Source: Melioribacter sp. (GTDB lineage: Bacteria; Bacteroidota; Ignavibacteria; Ignavibacteriales; Melioribacteraceae). Taken from it: a stretch of DNA of 16,590 nt. The stretch spans positions 1-16,590 of the forward strand of contig JAENZU010000018.1 of the NCBI GenBank assembly GCA_016841125.1. The letters run 5' to 3'. The position numbers and the translations under genes are program-made. Shown here piece after piece: positions 6,132-14,241 of this stretch; positions within the stretch are counted from its first letter, which is position 1; every line of letters begins with the position of its first letter. The notes under the pieces were generated by a model that saw only the letters and a program-made list of their open reading frames with translations, had not been told where the DNA came from and ran no database searches.

Positions 6132-6914
6132 ATGAAGCGAACCACATTTTTGTCTATTTCATTAAATATTATTTTTCTTCTAACCTTACTTCAGACAAAT
6201 GCTCAAAATAAAGATCAATTATTTCAAGTTGGTACGGTGAATGCTTTGCTGGCTGGCGCTTATGACGGAATTATGGAAACCGAAGAACTGCATTCATCCG
6301 GAAATTTTGGGCTAGGTACTTTTGATAAACTGGATGGTGAGATGATCGTTTATGAGGGGAATATTTACCAGGTCAGGTACGACGGCAAAGTTATTAAAAA
6401 TGATGTTCCGGCGTTAACTCCCTTCGCGGCGGTAGTCAATTTTAACAGTGATGAACATTTTGAAATTAGCAGTATAGATTCGTTTGAAAACCTCGTTAAA
6501 GTTTTATCCAATAAAATTGAAAATAGAAATTTGCCTTCTGCGGTTGAGATCAACGGCACATTTGAATACGTAAAAGTGAGAAGTGTTCCTGCTCAAAAGA
6601 AGCCTTATCCCACTTTAGCGGAAGCTGCAAAAGAGGAGTCGGTTTTTGAATATGAGAATATTGAAGGAACTCTGATTGGATTTTTTATGCCGGAATATTT
6701 CAAATCATTTAATGTTCCCGGCTTGCATGTACATTTCTTATCACTAGATGAAATGAAAGGCGGGCATTTGCTGGACCTAAAATTAAAAAAGGGTATTTCT
6801 GAGATTGACATATTGAACGAATTTTATGTTTACCTGCCAGATGATTCTGATCATTTCAAAAATCTAGACCTGAATAAAGATAGAAGCGAAGAACTTGAAA
6901 ATGTTGAGCGTTAG
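6132..6914 (+). CDS. budA: acetolactate decarboxylase with signal peptide
   Basis: The 260-residue enzyme converts 2-acetolactate to acetoin and CO2, the step before 2,3-butanediol. Family blocks run in order: LFQVGTVNALLAGAYDG (30-46), GNFGLGTFDKLDGEM (57-71), LPSAVEINGTFEYVKVRSVP (134-153) and IEGTLIGF (177-184). The zinc-site segment GLHVHFLSLDEMKGGHLLD has His199, His201 and His212 matching the three metal-binding histidines. Arg150 matches the conserved catalytic-site arginine of the VKxR block. The first 24 residues are a clear signal peptide (MKRTTFLS, hydrophobic core, TNA before Q), so the enzyme is probably exported; many homologues are cytoplasmic, but the Brevibacillus enzyme is secreted. 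No acetolactate synthase gene is next to it. It stands alone, divergent from glnK and convergent with the next gene. Confidence 0.95.
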   Translation: MKRTTFLSISLNIIFLLTLLQTNAQNKDQLFQVGTVNALLAGAYDGIMETEELHSSGNFGLGTFDKLDGEMIVYEGNIYQVRYDGKVIKNDVPALTPFAAVVNFNSDEHFEISSIDSFENLVKVLSNKIENRNLPSAVEINGTFEYVKVRSVPAQKKPYPTLAEAAKEESVFEYENIEGTLIGFFMPEYFKSFNVPGLHVHFLSLDEMKGGHLLDLKLKKGISEIDILNEFYVYLPDDSDHFKNLDLNKDRSEELENVER

Positions 6915-6938
6915 AAAATATTGAGAATTATAAATTTA

Positions 6939-6984
6939 TTAATTTCGAGAAATTAAAATAGCTAAACTAATATAGGGCTATTTT
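6939..6984. terminator. possible bidirectional terminator between convergent genes
   Basis: Two AT-rich inverted repeats lie here: TTAATTTC/GAAATTAA (6939-6946 with 6949-6956) and AAAATAGC/GCTATTTT (6955-6962 with 6977-6984). The second ends in T on the plus strand and A-rich sequence lies on its other side. They sit at the convergent ends of the acetolactate decarboxylase and CIA30 genes. Low GC makes the stems weak. Confidence 0.35.
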
Positions 6985-7500
6985 ATCAATCACAATTTTG
7001 AATTGCCCCTCTTGTTTTTCACCTATCAGCAGAGAGACCTCTTTAATATTTTCTAGCGGCATATCGGGATTCTCTTCAATTGTACGCCCAAAATATTTGA
7101 GGCTGAATCTATCGAACGGAAGATCAACTTCAATCCATTCATTATTTTTTGTTTCAAAATTAGTAGTGTAAAAATATCCCGTAAAATTATATGTCTGTTT
7201 CATAGAAATTGAATAGGTTTTACCGTCTCCCTTAACTTTGAGTTTGATACCCGAATAATCGGAGAAATCATATTCTTTAAGAGTGCTTCTGATGGATGCA
7301 AACCCGCCGTTGTTTTCCAGTGATACTTCACCCGTAAATTCAATAACTCCTTCATCAGTTAAATGCATTTGAGAACTGCTCAATCCGCCCATTACACCGT
7401 CATTAACAATTCGCCAATCATCGGCGCTTTGGCTGTTCATCAATATTAAATTGTTTGATGATAATATATTCATAACTAATCCTGCTAGTAGTAGTTTCAT
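6967..7500 (-). CDS. CIA30-family protein
   Basis: The 177-residue product matches the CIA30 family (complex I intermediate-associated protein 30/NDUFAF1-like, a galactose-binding-like beta fold). The core begins at residue 28 with DDWRIVNDGVMGGLSSS, then VIEFTGEVSLENNGGFASIRS (52-72), LKVKGDGKTYSI, WIEVDLPFDRFSLKYFGR and a closing VIDKIALY. Length is close to the single-domain bacterial form. The N-terminus (about 1-25) is hydrophobic and may be a signal peptide, though a weak one. In mitochondria NDUFAF1 helps assemble complex I, but bacterial copies occur without that setting, so no specific role is claimed. No Shine-Dalgarno site precedes the ATG at 7500; in-frame ATGs 9 and 20 codons later are alternatives. 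Confidence 0.85.
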   Translation of the reverse strand: MKLLLAGLVMNILSSNNLILMNSQSADDWRIVNDGVMGGLSSSQMHLTDEGVIEFTGEVSLENNGGFASIRSTLKEYDFSDYSGIKLKVKGDGKTYSISMKQTYNFTGYFYTTNFETKNNEWIEVDLPFDRFSLKYFGRTIEENPDMPLENIKEVSLLIGEKQEGQFKIVIDKIALY

Positions 7501-7619
7501 TTATAAATTCATATTGTTTTTTGATAAGGATAAAACAATAATCACATTGTAGAAGTTCAACAAAAATTTTATCGGAAGCAGTTACATAAAGTGAAAAATT
7601 TTAATAAATTAAATAAACA

Positions 7620-7660
7620 CCGACCTTAAAGAGTGTCGGCATTTGTGGAAGCACATAAAT
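7620..7660 (+). promoter_or_regulatory. two consecutive stem-loops in the leader of the 161-residue protein gene
   Basis: CCGAC (7620-7624) pairs with GTCGG (7635-7639). Immediately after it, ATTTGTG (7641-7647) can pair with CACATAAAT (7652-7660) around GAAG with one bulged base. The second hairpin ends exactly where the AGGAGG (7661-7666) begins, so folding could affect ribosome access. Stems are short and function is unproven. Confidence 0.35.
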
Positions 7661-7670
7661 AGGAGGCGGC

Positions 7671-8156
7671 ATGAATGAAGTTATTAAAGAAATAACTGAT
7701 AAGCTTACCGAATTTGATATTGCAACACTAATATTAACTCCCATGTATCTTAATGACAAGATCGCTTTAATTGATGGCAGAAAGGGATTTAAAGAAACTG
7801 CAATTACTATCAGTGAACTTGCGGATAACCTTTTCGTTGAAAACGAAAGGCTGGAAGCAGCGCGAAATGAGTTGAATAGAATAGAATCACTTGACGATAT
7901 TGAGCAGGATAAAGCAAAAGAATCGCTGTATGAAAATTACAAATCAGTACTGCAAAAATTTCCGGAAGATTACCAAACTGAACTGAAGAGTAATATGCTT
8001 GAGGGATTCATCAAAGTGGCAAAAGCTTCAGGTGCCGGATTTTTAGGAATGGGAGAAAAAATTGATATTTCTGAAAGAAATTTAATTATGCATCTGATCG
8101 AACGGTTTGACATTAATGTCGGCGGAAAGAGTTTAGACGAATTGCTTTCTGAATGA
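7671..8156 (+). CDS. conserved-looking protein of unknown function, 161 residues
   Basis: The gene has a strong Shine-Dalgarno (AGGAGG, 7661-7666) four bases before its ATG and codon use like its neighbours, so it is a real gene. I do not recognise the family. There is no signal peptide or membrane segment. The protein is acidic and largely helical. A central charged stretch (about residues 55-95, NERLEAARNELNRIESLDDI) could form a coiled coil. A glycine-bearing segment ASGAGFLGMGEKIDI follows (about 118-132), then ERNLIMHLIERFDINVGGKSLDELLSE. It stands alone, divergent from the CIA30 gene and 226 bases before the sucrose operon. A helical-bundle regulator or tellurite-resistance TerB-like fold would be a guess only. 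Confidence 0.7.
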   Translation: MNEVIKEITDKLTEFDIATLILTPMYLNDKIALIDGRKGFKETAITISELADNLFVENERLEAARNELNRIESLDDIEQDKAKESLYENYKSVLQKFPEDYQTELKSNMLEGFIKVAKASGAGFLGMGEKIDISERNLIMHLIERFDINVGGKSLDELLSE

Positions 8157-8382
8157 TCGAACTTTTATAGTGAAATATAATTTTTCATTAATTCGAATTT
8201 ATAAATTGAAAAAAAATTTAACCGGCTTAGCGAATTATTTCTTTCCTTAATCTTATAAAATTTCAACTACACCTGATTAAATTAAATCTTACGATAAATA
8301 ATCCTATTTAAGGCTTTTACCTTTTTTGGATTTTGTCCAGATTTTATTATAATACTTAACTACAAAAAAATCATAACCAAAA
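8157..8382. other. AT-rich intergenic region before the sucrose operon
   Basis: It contains a perfect 12-base palindrome AATTTATAAATT (8196-8207) and a weak TGAAA/TTTCA dyad near 8171-8187, neither convincing as a terminator. A promoter-like TATAAT lies at 8348-8353. No gene is seen. Confidence 0.4.
8326..8353 (+). promoter_or_regulatory. candidate promoter of the sucrose operon
   Basis: A perfect TATAAT (8348-8353) is preceded at 16 bases by TTGGAT (8326-8331), a poor -35 (3 of 6). Predicted transcription start is near 8360, leaving an A-rich leader of about 23 bases with no Shine-Dalgarno before the ATG at 8383. Confidence 0.4.
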
Positions 8383-9270
8383 ATGAATATTACAGCTATA
8401 GGTGAAATATTATTTGATGTTTACCCCGAGAGGAAAGTAATCGGCGGTGCACCTTTTAATTTCATACATCACGTTAAACACTTAACAGGGAAAGGTGATT
8501 TTGTTTCAAGGATAGGTAAGGATAAAGACGGGGAGGAAATTCTCCAATACGTCAGATCTGCCGGATTTAATGATAGGTATATTCAGTTTGACGAAGCGCA
8601 TCCCACTGGAAGAGTTTCTGTTGATTTGAATGATAGCAAAGTACCCGAATTTAATATTCATTCCGATGCAGCTTACGAATACATTAGTTTCAATAATGAT
8701 CTTGAATCATTGATAAAAGAGAAAATGGATCTCCTCTATTTCGGCACGCTTGCACAGAAGGGTAAGGTTACACGCCATACTGTTGGGAATTTGTGGGGCA
8801 GGGATATAAAATACTTTTGTGATCTCAATCTTCGTCAAAACTATTATACCGAAGATTTGATATTCAAGTGTCTTGAGAATTCCGATGTACTGAAAGTAAA
8901 TGAGGATGAACTGAAAATAATTAATGATCTTTTTCTGAGTGAGAAGTTTGACCTCGCGAATGCAGCCGGATCAATAATTCGGAAATTTTCTCTTGAACTG
9001 CTTACAGTTACCGTGGGCAGCCAGGGGGCTCATTTATTCAATGCCGAAGAATCATCTCATTATAAAAGCGAAGTAAATAATATTGTTGATACTGTTGGAG
9101 CCGGTGATGCTTACGCAGCCATGTTGTGTATCGGTTATATGAATAAGTGGAATATTAGCCGGACGAATAAATTAGCAGGTGATTTTGCGGCGGCGGTCTG
9201 CAAGATAAATGGCGCAATACCCGGTAGTAAAGATTTTTACAATAATTTTATAAATAAAATAGATAGTTAA
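8383..9270 (+). CDS. PfkB-family carbohydrate kinase, probable fructokinase
   Basis: The 295-residue ribokinase/PfkB-family kinase opens with MNITAIGEILFDVYP and has the sugar-site GGAPFN at 21-26. FVSRIGKDKDGEEIL is at 40-54 and CDLNLRQNYY at 146-155. The ATP-site signature DTVGAGDAYAA is at 236-246, with Asp242 as the likely catalytic base. Length is normal. Fructokinase is the best specificity because the next two genes make and cleave sucrose. Sucrose synthase releases free fructose, and this enzyme would turn it into fructose-6-phosphate, the acceptor for sucrose-phosphate synthase. Cytoplasmic. It is the first gene of the operon; its TAA is followed directly by the ATG of the next gene. 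Sequence alone cannot exclude another hexose. Confidence 0.88.
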   Translation: MNITAIGEILFDVYPERKVIGGAPFNFIHHVKHLTGKGDFVSRIGKDKDGEEILQYVRSAGFNDRYIQFDEAHPTGRVSVDLNDSKVPEFNIHSDAAYEYISFNNDLESLIKEKMDLLYFGTLAQKGKVTRHTVGNLWGRDIKYFCDLNLRQNYYTEDLIFKCLENSDVLKVNEDELKIINDLFLSEKFDLANAAGSIIRKFSLELLTVTVGSQGAHLFNAEESSHYKSEVNNIVDTVGAGDAYAAMLCIGYMNKWNISRTNKLAGDFAAAVCKINGAIPGSKDFYNNFINKIDS

Positions 9271-11430
9271 ATGAAAAACAATAATGGGCTTTATATTCAA
9301 TTGTATAATATCCATGGGCTTATCCGTGGGGAAAACCTTGAACTTGGACAAGACTCCGATACCGGAGGTCAGACCAAATATGTATTGGAACTTGCACTTG
9401 CGCTGAGTAAAAGAGAGAAAGTCAGAAAAATTGAAATTATGACCCGGCTGATTGACGACAAAGAAGTATCAAAAGATTACTCTGTTAAAAATGAAAAGGT
9501 TAACGATAAAGTATCAATTGTGAGAATTCAGTGCGGCGGCAGAAAATATATTGCAAAAGAACAATTATGGCCTCACCTCGAAGAGTTTGTTGATAAAACA
9601 ATAAAATATGTTAAATCTGTGGGGGAGCTGCCCGACTTGATACATAGTCATTATGCCGATGCAGGTTACGTTGCATCGAGGTTGACTCAATTTTTCGGGC
9701 TGCCGATGATCAACACCGGACATTCACTCGGCAGGATCAAACTCGAAAATCTCTTATCCAGCGGTCGTTCAAAGGAGGCTATTGAAAAAGAATATAATAT
9801 TACCAGAAGAATTAAAGCTGAGGAGAAAGCTGTATTTTATGCCGATAGATTAATCGCCAGCACTCAGCAGGAAATTGATGAGCAATGGGGCGTTTACGAA
9901 AACACAAATTCGGAAAAGTTTGTTGTGATTCCGCCAAGTGTCGATCTGCAGAGGTTTTTCCCTTACAACGAAAAAAGAGAATGGGATGAAGATGCTCATA
10001 AAGTTCGTAATCATATACGTGACGAACTTTGGAAGTTTTTTACCAATATGCACAAGCCAATCATACTTTCAATTTGCAGACCCGAAAGAAGAAAAAATAT
10101 TTCCGGTTTGATAGAAGCATTCGGTCAGGATAAAGAGCTTCAATCGAAAGCAAACCTGGCTATTTTTGCGGGAATAAGAAAAGACATAACCCAAATGCAC
10201 GATGCCGAAAGGGAAATACTTACCGAGATGCTTTTGCTGATGGATAAGTATAATCTTTACGGCAAGATGGCGATTCCTAAAAGACACGATGTTGAATACG
10301 AAGTTCCTGAATTGTTTCGGGTTGCCGCTGAAACGCAGGGGGTATTCGTTAACTCCGCATTCAGCGAAAACTTCGGATTAACATTAATTGAAGCTGCAGC
10401 CAGCGGATTGCCGGTAGTTTCAACTAAAGTAGGCGGACCCCGCGATATTATCGGAAATCTCGATAACGGAATTTTAGTTGATGTAAAAGATCCGGGCAAC
10501 ATTTCATCGGCTCTACGCGAGATAATCGGTAACGAAAAAATGTGGAGGGACTTTTCCAATAATGGTATTGGCAGAGTTTACAATTTTTATTCTTGGGATG
10601 CACATGTTGAAAAATATTTGAAAACAATCGATCAAGTTCTCAAAGAAAATGAAGAATCTCCCAAAGCATTCATATCAACAGGAAAAAAAATGCTGAATTT
10701 TAAAAAGATGATAATTTTGGATATTGATGATACAATAACCGGTGACGATGAATCAATGGAAAAATTGAAAAATCTGATTGAGGAAAATAAAAACGATATC
10801 GGATTTGGAGTTGCGACCGGAAGGCATGTTGAATTAGCGAGAGAGAAATTGGACGAGATCAACTTCGCGGTTCCTGAAATAATTATTTCCTCTGTGGGTT
10901 CCGAAATTTATTACAGGGATCAAGAGGAATATATTTTCGCCACCGGCTGGGAAGCCCATATCAAATACCAATGGAAGCCGGAAAGAATTCTTGAATTAAT
11001 GAACGGCTTTGATTTTCTGGAATTACAGCCCGAGGAAAATCAGCGGGATTATAAAATAAGCTATAATATTATGGGTACTAAGGATGACATTAAAAAAGCT
11101 CGTGACACAATTGTTAAAGAGCGGATCAAGGCGAATTTGATTATTAGTCACGATGCATATCTCGATATACTCCCGTACCGCGCCAGTAAAGGGAGAGCCA
11201 TCAGATACCTTGCCTACAGATGGAATATTCCGCACGATAAAATTATTGTTGCCGGAGATTCCGGTAATGATGAAGATATGCTGAGGGGAGAGCTGCTCGG
11301 CATTGTGGTCGGTAATCACTCGCCCGAGCTTGCAAAACTAAAAGGAAGAAGAAGAATTTATTTTGCCGAACGCAATTATGCGGATGGTGTTATTGAGGGA
11401 ATTGAAAATTACAATTTTTTGCAGGATTAG
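9271..11430 (+). CDS. spsA: bifunctional sucrose-phosphate synthase / sucrose-phosphate phosphatase
   Basis: The 719-residue fusion has a GT4 glycosyltransferase followed by a HAD phosphatase. The synthase part (about 1-460) has GQDSDTGGQTKYV (26-38), NTGHSLGR (148-155), a donor-site RPERRKN (270-276) and the EX7E motif with Glu366 and Glu374 in SENFGLTLIEA. It would join NDP-glucose to fructose-6-phosphate. The phosphatase part (about 478-715) has every HAD motif: nucleophile Asp484 and acid Asp486 in LDIDDT, ATGR at 515-518, Lys640 in RASKGR and GDSGNDED at 662-669. It should release sucrose from sucrose-6-phosphate. The size matches cyanobacterial-type fusions of about 720 residues, without the long plant N-terminal extension. 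The start abuts the kinase stop and has no Shine-Dalgarno, so translation is probably coupled. Cytoplasmic. Confidence 0.95.
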   Translation: MKNNNGLYIQLYNIHGLIRGENLELGQDSDTGGQTKYVLELALALSKREKVRKIEIMTRLIDDKEVSKDYSVKNEKVNDKVSIVRIQCGGRKYIAKEQLWPHLEEFVDKTIKYVKSVGELPDLIHSHYADAGYVASRLTQFFGLPMINTGHSLGRIKLENLLSSGRSKEAIEKEYNITRRIKAEEKAVFYADRLIASTQQEIDEQWGVYENTNSEKFVVIPPSVDLQRFFPYNEKREWDEDAHKVRNHIRDELWKFFTNMHKPIILSICRPERRKNISGLIEAFGQDKELQSKANLAIFAGIRKDITQMHDAEREILTEMLLLMDKYNLYGKMAIPKRHDVEYEVPELFRVAAETQGVFVNSAFSENFGLTLIEAAASGLPVVSTKVGGPRDIIGNLDNGILVDVKDPGNISSALREIIGNEKMWRDFSNNGIGRVYNFYSWDAHVEKYLKTIDQVLKENEESPKAFISTGKKMLNFKKMIILDIDDTITGDDESMEKLKNLIEENKNDIGFGVATGRHVELAREKLDEINFAVPEIIISSVGSEIYYRDQEEYIFATGWEAHIKYQWKPERILELMNGFDFLELQPEENQRDYKISYNIMGTKDDIKKARDTIVKERIKANLIISHDAYLDILPYRASKGRAIRYLAYRWNIPHDKIIVAGDSGNDEDMLRGELLGIVVGNHSPELAKLKGRRRIYFAERNYADGVIEGIENYNFLQD

Positions 11431-11436
11431 ATATTT

Positions 11437-13827
11437 ATGGATAGTAATTTTTTAGCGATTGTTAAGAGCAACAATAACGATTTCTTCGGGTTTATGAATT
11501 TCCTAACCTCGCGGGATAAAAAACTTCTGGTATTGGGAGACATCAAGAATTTTTACAATCAGTATCAGGAAAAATGCGAAACTAAAAATGAAGAGTTGGT
11601 CGAAGTTATTGAGATGCTTCAGGAAGCAATGATTTACGATCATACCATTTATCTTGATGTAAGAGAAATAATCGGCGCACCTTGGTTCTACAGGATCAAC
11701 GTAGAAGAGTCCCTGCTCGATAAAATTTCCATTAAAGAATTTTTAATGGCTAAAGAAACTTTTATTAATCCTGAAGCTCCGAATAATATACTCACAATTA
11801 ATTTCAAACCGTATTACAATAAAGCGCCGAGTGTAAGGGATGTGAACGGGATAGGAAAAGGTGTTGAATACCTCAACAGATTTTTATCCAGTAAAATGTT
11901 TACCGATATTGGAAAGTGGCGGAACCTTCTCTTCGATTTTATTAAGCTTCACAAATACCGGGGCGAGCATCTAATTCTAAATGAAAGAATTAATGATCCC
12001 GATCATCTGAACAGAAATATAAACAAAGCGGTTAAAAAGCTTAGTACATATAATGAAGAGGATGTTTATGAAAATTTCAAACATGATCTTCAGGATTTAG
12101 GATTTGAAAAAGGATTGGGGAGAACAGCGCGGGATGTTACTTACAATTTGGAGGTACTGGATAATCTCTTAAACTCTCCGGATCATGTGGCGCTGAGTGA
12201 ATTTATGACGAAGATACCGATGATTTTTAATATTGCAATTATTTCACCGCACGGTTACTTCGGTCAGGAGGGTGTACTTGGTATGCCCGATACAGGTGGA
12301 CAGGTTGTTTACATTCTTGATCAGGTAAAAGCGCTCGAAAAAACATTGAGTGAGTCTATCAAAGAATCCGGGTTGAGCATTCAGCCAAAAATTGTAATTC
12401 TAACACGCTTGATACCCAATGCAGGCAAGACAAAATCGAATAAGCGCCTTGAAAAAGTTAACGGAACAAAAAATGTTTGGATACTTAGAATTCCGTTCAG
12501 GAAATATAATCAGAATGTTACTGATAACTGGATTTCCAGATTTGAAATATGGCCGTACCTCGAAGAGTTTGCGGAAGATTCTTACATTGCACTGAAAGCA
12601 GAATTTAACGGGCGCCCTGATTTAATTATCGGCAACTATTCGGACGGCAACCTTGTATCGTATCTTCTATCAAAGCAATTCGGTGTAACTCAATGCTGTA
12701 TTGCTCATGCACTTGAAAAAAGTAAATATCTTTACAGTGATCTTTATTGGAACCAGCTAGAAGATCATTATAATTTCTCAATACAATTTACCGCCGATCT
12801 AATTGCAATGAATTCGTCAGATTTTCAGATCACATCAACATTTCAGGAAATCGCAGGAACGGAATCTTCGGTAGGGCAGTACGAAACTCACAAACACTTT
12901 ACTTTGCCCGGATTGTACAGGGTAGAAAACGGCGTCAACTTGTATCATACTAAATTTAATATACTTTCGCCGGGTGTTAACGAAAGAGTTTATTTTCCGC
13001 ACACCAAGTCTGAGAAAAGAATTTCCGATGTAAAAAATTATTTAGAGGAACTGATCTTTACCGATATGGAAAATGAAGACGTGGTCGGTAGACTTTCCAA
13101 TCCTGATCTCACACCTATATTTTCGATGGCTAGACTCGATAAAAATAAAAATCTGACATCACTTGTGAAATGGTTCGGTGAAAGTGTTGAGATGCAATCA
13201 AAAGCAAACTTAGTTATTGTTGCAGGAATTGTTGATGCGGGCAAATCTTCAGATCACGAGGAGATAGAGCAGATAAACTTGATGCATCAGTATATTAATG
13301 ACTACGGCCTGCATGACAAGATAAGATGGATAGGAAAACTTTTCCGCAAAAACGAAGCCGGGGAAGTTTATAGAATCATAGCCGATCATAAGGGTGTTTT
13401 TGTTCAGCCCGGATTATTTGAAGGATTTGGTCTAACTGTACTTGAGGCTATGATTTCGGGGCTGCCGGTAATTGCCACCAGGTACGGCGGTCCGCTGGAA
13501 ATAATTCAGGACGGGAAAAACGGTTTCCATTTAGATCCTATCGATCAGGAAGAAAGCTCTGAAGTGATACTTAATTTCATCAATAAAATTAAGGATGATG
13601 AAAAACATTGGGAAAAAATTTCTTCTAGCGGAATTAAACGGGTAAACGAAGCCTATAATTGGAATCTATATTCAAGCAGACTGCTATCGCTGGCAAAACT
13701 TTATGGCTTCTGGAAATTCTCAACAGATCTTGAAGCAGAAGCAATGGCATCGTACCTTGATATTATGTATCACATGCTCTATAAGCCGCGTGCAGAAGCA
13801 TTACTGGAAAAGCATAATCAAAGGTGA
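11437..13827 (+). CDS. susA: sucrose synthase
   Basis: The 796-residue GT4 enzyme catalyses sucrose + NDP to and from NDP-glucose + fructose. An N-terminal regulatory region (about 1-260) precedes the catalytic part. That part starts at ISPHGYFGQEGVLGMPDTGGQVVYI (269-293), hallmark sequence of sucrose synthases. Other motifs are IAHALEKSKY (422-431, His424), ARLDKNKN with Arg566 and Lys571, and the EX7E pair Glu662/Glu670 in FEGFGLTVLEAM. Length is normal for the family. In the WIGKLFRKNEAGEVYR segment (631-646) the positions equivalent to the plant UDP-selecting Gln and Asn appear to be Leu635 and Ala641. By analogy with other non-plant enzymes, ADP preference is possible. It starts 6 bases after the synthase stop and is the last gene of the operon. 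No clear terminator follows. Confidence 0.95.
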   Translation: MDSNFLAIVKSNNNDFFGFMNFLTSRDKKLLVLGDIKNFYNQYQEKCETKNEELVEVIEMLQEAMIYDHTIYLDVREIIGAPWFYRINVEESLLDKISIKEFLMAKETFINPEAPNNILTINFKPYYNKAPSVRDVNGIGKGVEYLNRFLSSKMFTDIGKWRNLLFDFIKLHKYRGEHLILNERINDPDHLNRNINKAVKKLSTYNEEDVYENFKHDLQDLGFEKGLGRTARDVTYNLEVLDNLLNSPDHVALSEFMTKIPMIFNIAIISPHGYFGQEGVLGMPDTGGQVVYILDQVKALEKTLSESIKESGLSIQPKIVILTRLIPNAGKTKSNKRLEKVNGTKNVWILRIPFRKYNQNVTDNWISRFEIWPYLEEFAEDSYIALKAEFNGRPDLIIGNYSDGNLVSYLLSKQFGVTQCCIAHALEKSKYLYSDLYWNQLEDHYNFSIQFTADLIAMNSSDFQITSTFQEIAGTESSVGQYETHKHFTLPGLYRVENGVNLYHTKFNILSPGVNERVYFPHTKSEKRISDVKNYLEELIFTDMENEDVVGRLSNPDLTPIFSMARLDKNKNLTSLVKWFGESVEMQSKANLVIVAGIVDAGKSSDHEEIEQINLMHQYINDYGLHDKIRWIGKLFRKNEAGEVYRIIADHKGVFVQPGLFEGFGLTVLEAMISGLPVIATRYGGPLEIIQDGKNGFHLDPIDQEESSEVILNFINKIKDDEKHWEKISSSGIKRVNEAYNWNLYSSRLLSLAKLYGFWKFSTDLEAEAMASYLDIMYHMLYKPRAEALLEKHNQR

Positions 13828-13860
13828 GCATCACAAATTATAAATTGACGGATCATTAAA

Positions 13861-14241
13861 CTAACATTTTGAATTTTGAGTTTTTAACCAAGAGCAAGCT
13901 TCATCCAAATTATAAAAGTACTTTAATGATTCCCAACCATTTATTCTTGCCACAGTTTCAGTAAAATCATTTTCGAGTGCCGGATATCTTGCCACAAGTG
14001 CAATTTTATCACTTTTGCTTAAACCATATTCTTCCAGTCTATTTACATTTCTATGAATATCAATAACCGTGAACTGCCCCTCTGTTTTTGTGAAATCAAC
14101 TAGATAACTGTTTACCCCTAGTTTACCTGATACTTCCAAAATTTCTTTCACCATTTTAACAGTCAGTTCTACTTTTCTTGTACCGCTAACTTTAGCTTCT
14201 ATTGCTTTCAAGTATTCATTAAAACTGATTTCCCACTCCAA
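13861..14241 (-). CDS. SpoIIAA/STAS-like small protein
   Basis: The product is 126 residues from a TTG start at 14241, supported by GAGGT (14248-14252) six bases upstream. An in-frame stop lies just before, and the next ATG is 29 codons in, which would remove the first helix and strand. The pattern resembles the SpoIIAA-like/STAS fold used by anti-sigma antagonists and small sensors: VSGTRKVELTVKMVKEILEVSGK, then NSYLVDFTKTEG, KIALVARYPALENDFTETVARINGW and a closing YFYNLDEACSWLKTQ. Cytoplasmic; no membrane segment. The phospho-accepting serine of true SpoIIAA is not evident. It converges on the sucrose operon and stands alone. Family membership is judged from fold-like pattern only. Confidence 0.68.
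   Translation of the reverse strand: MEWEISFNEYLKAIEAKVSGTRKVELTVKMVKEILEVSGKLGVNSYLVDFTKTEGQFTVIDIHRNVNRLEEYGLSKSDKIALVARYPALENDFTETVARINGWESLKYFYNLDEACSWLKTQNSKC

Noticed and set aside
8196..8207. AATTTATAAATT palindrome as a terminator of the 161-residue protein gene
   Set aside because: It is A/T only, so the stem would be too weak, and it is followed by A and not T; such palindromes are expected by chance in DNA this AT-rich.
10257..10559. 100-codon minus-strand open frame
   Set aside because: It is antisense to the glycosyltransferase core of the sucrose-phosphate synthase and has no motif.
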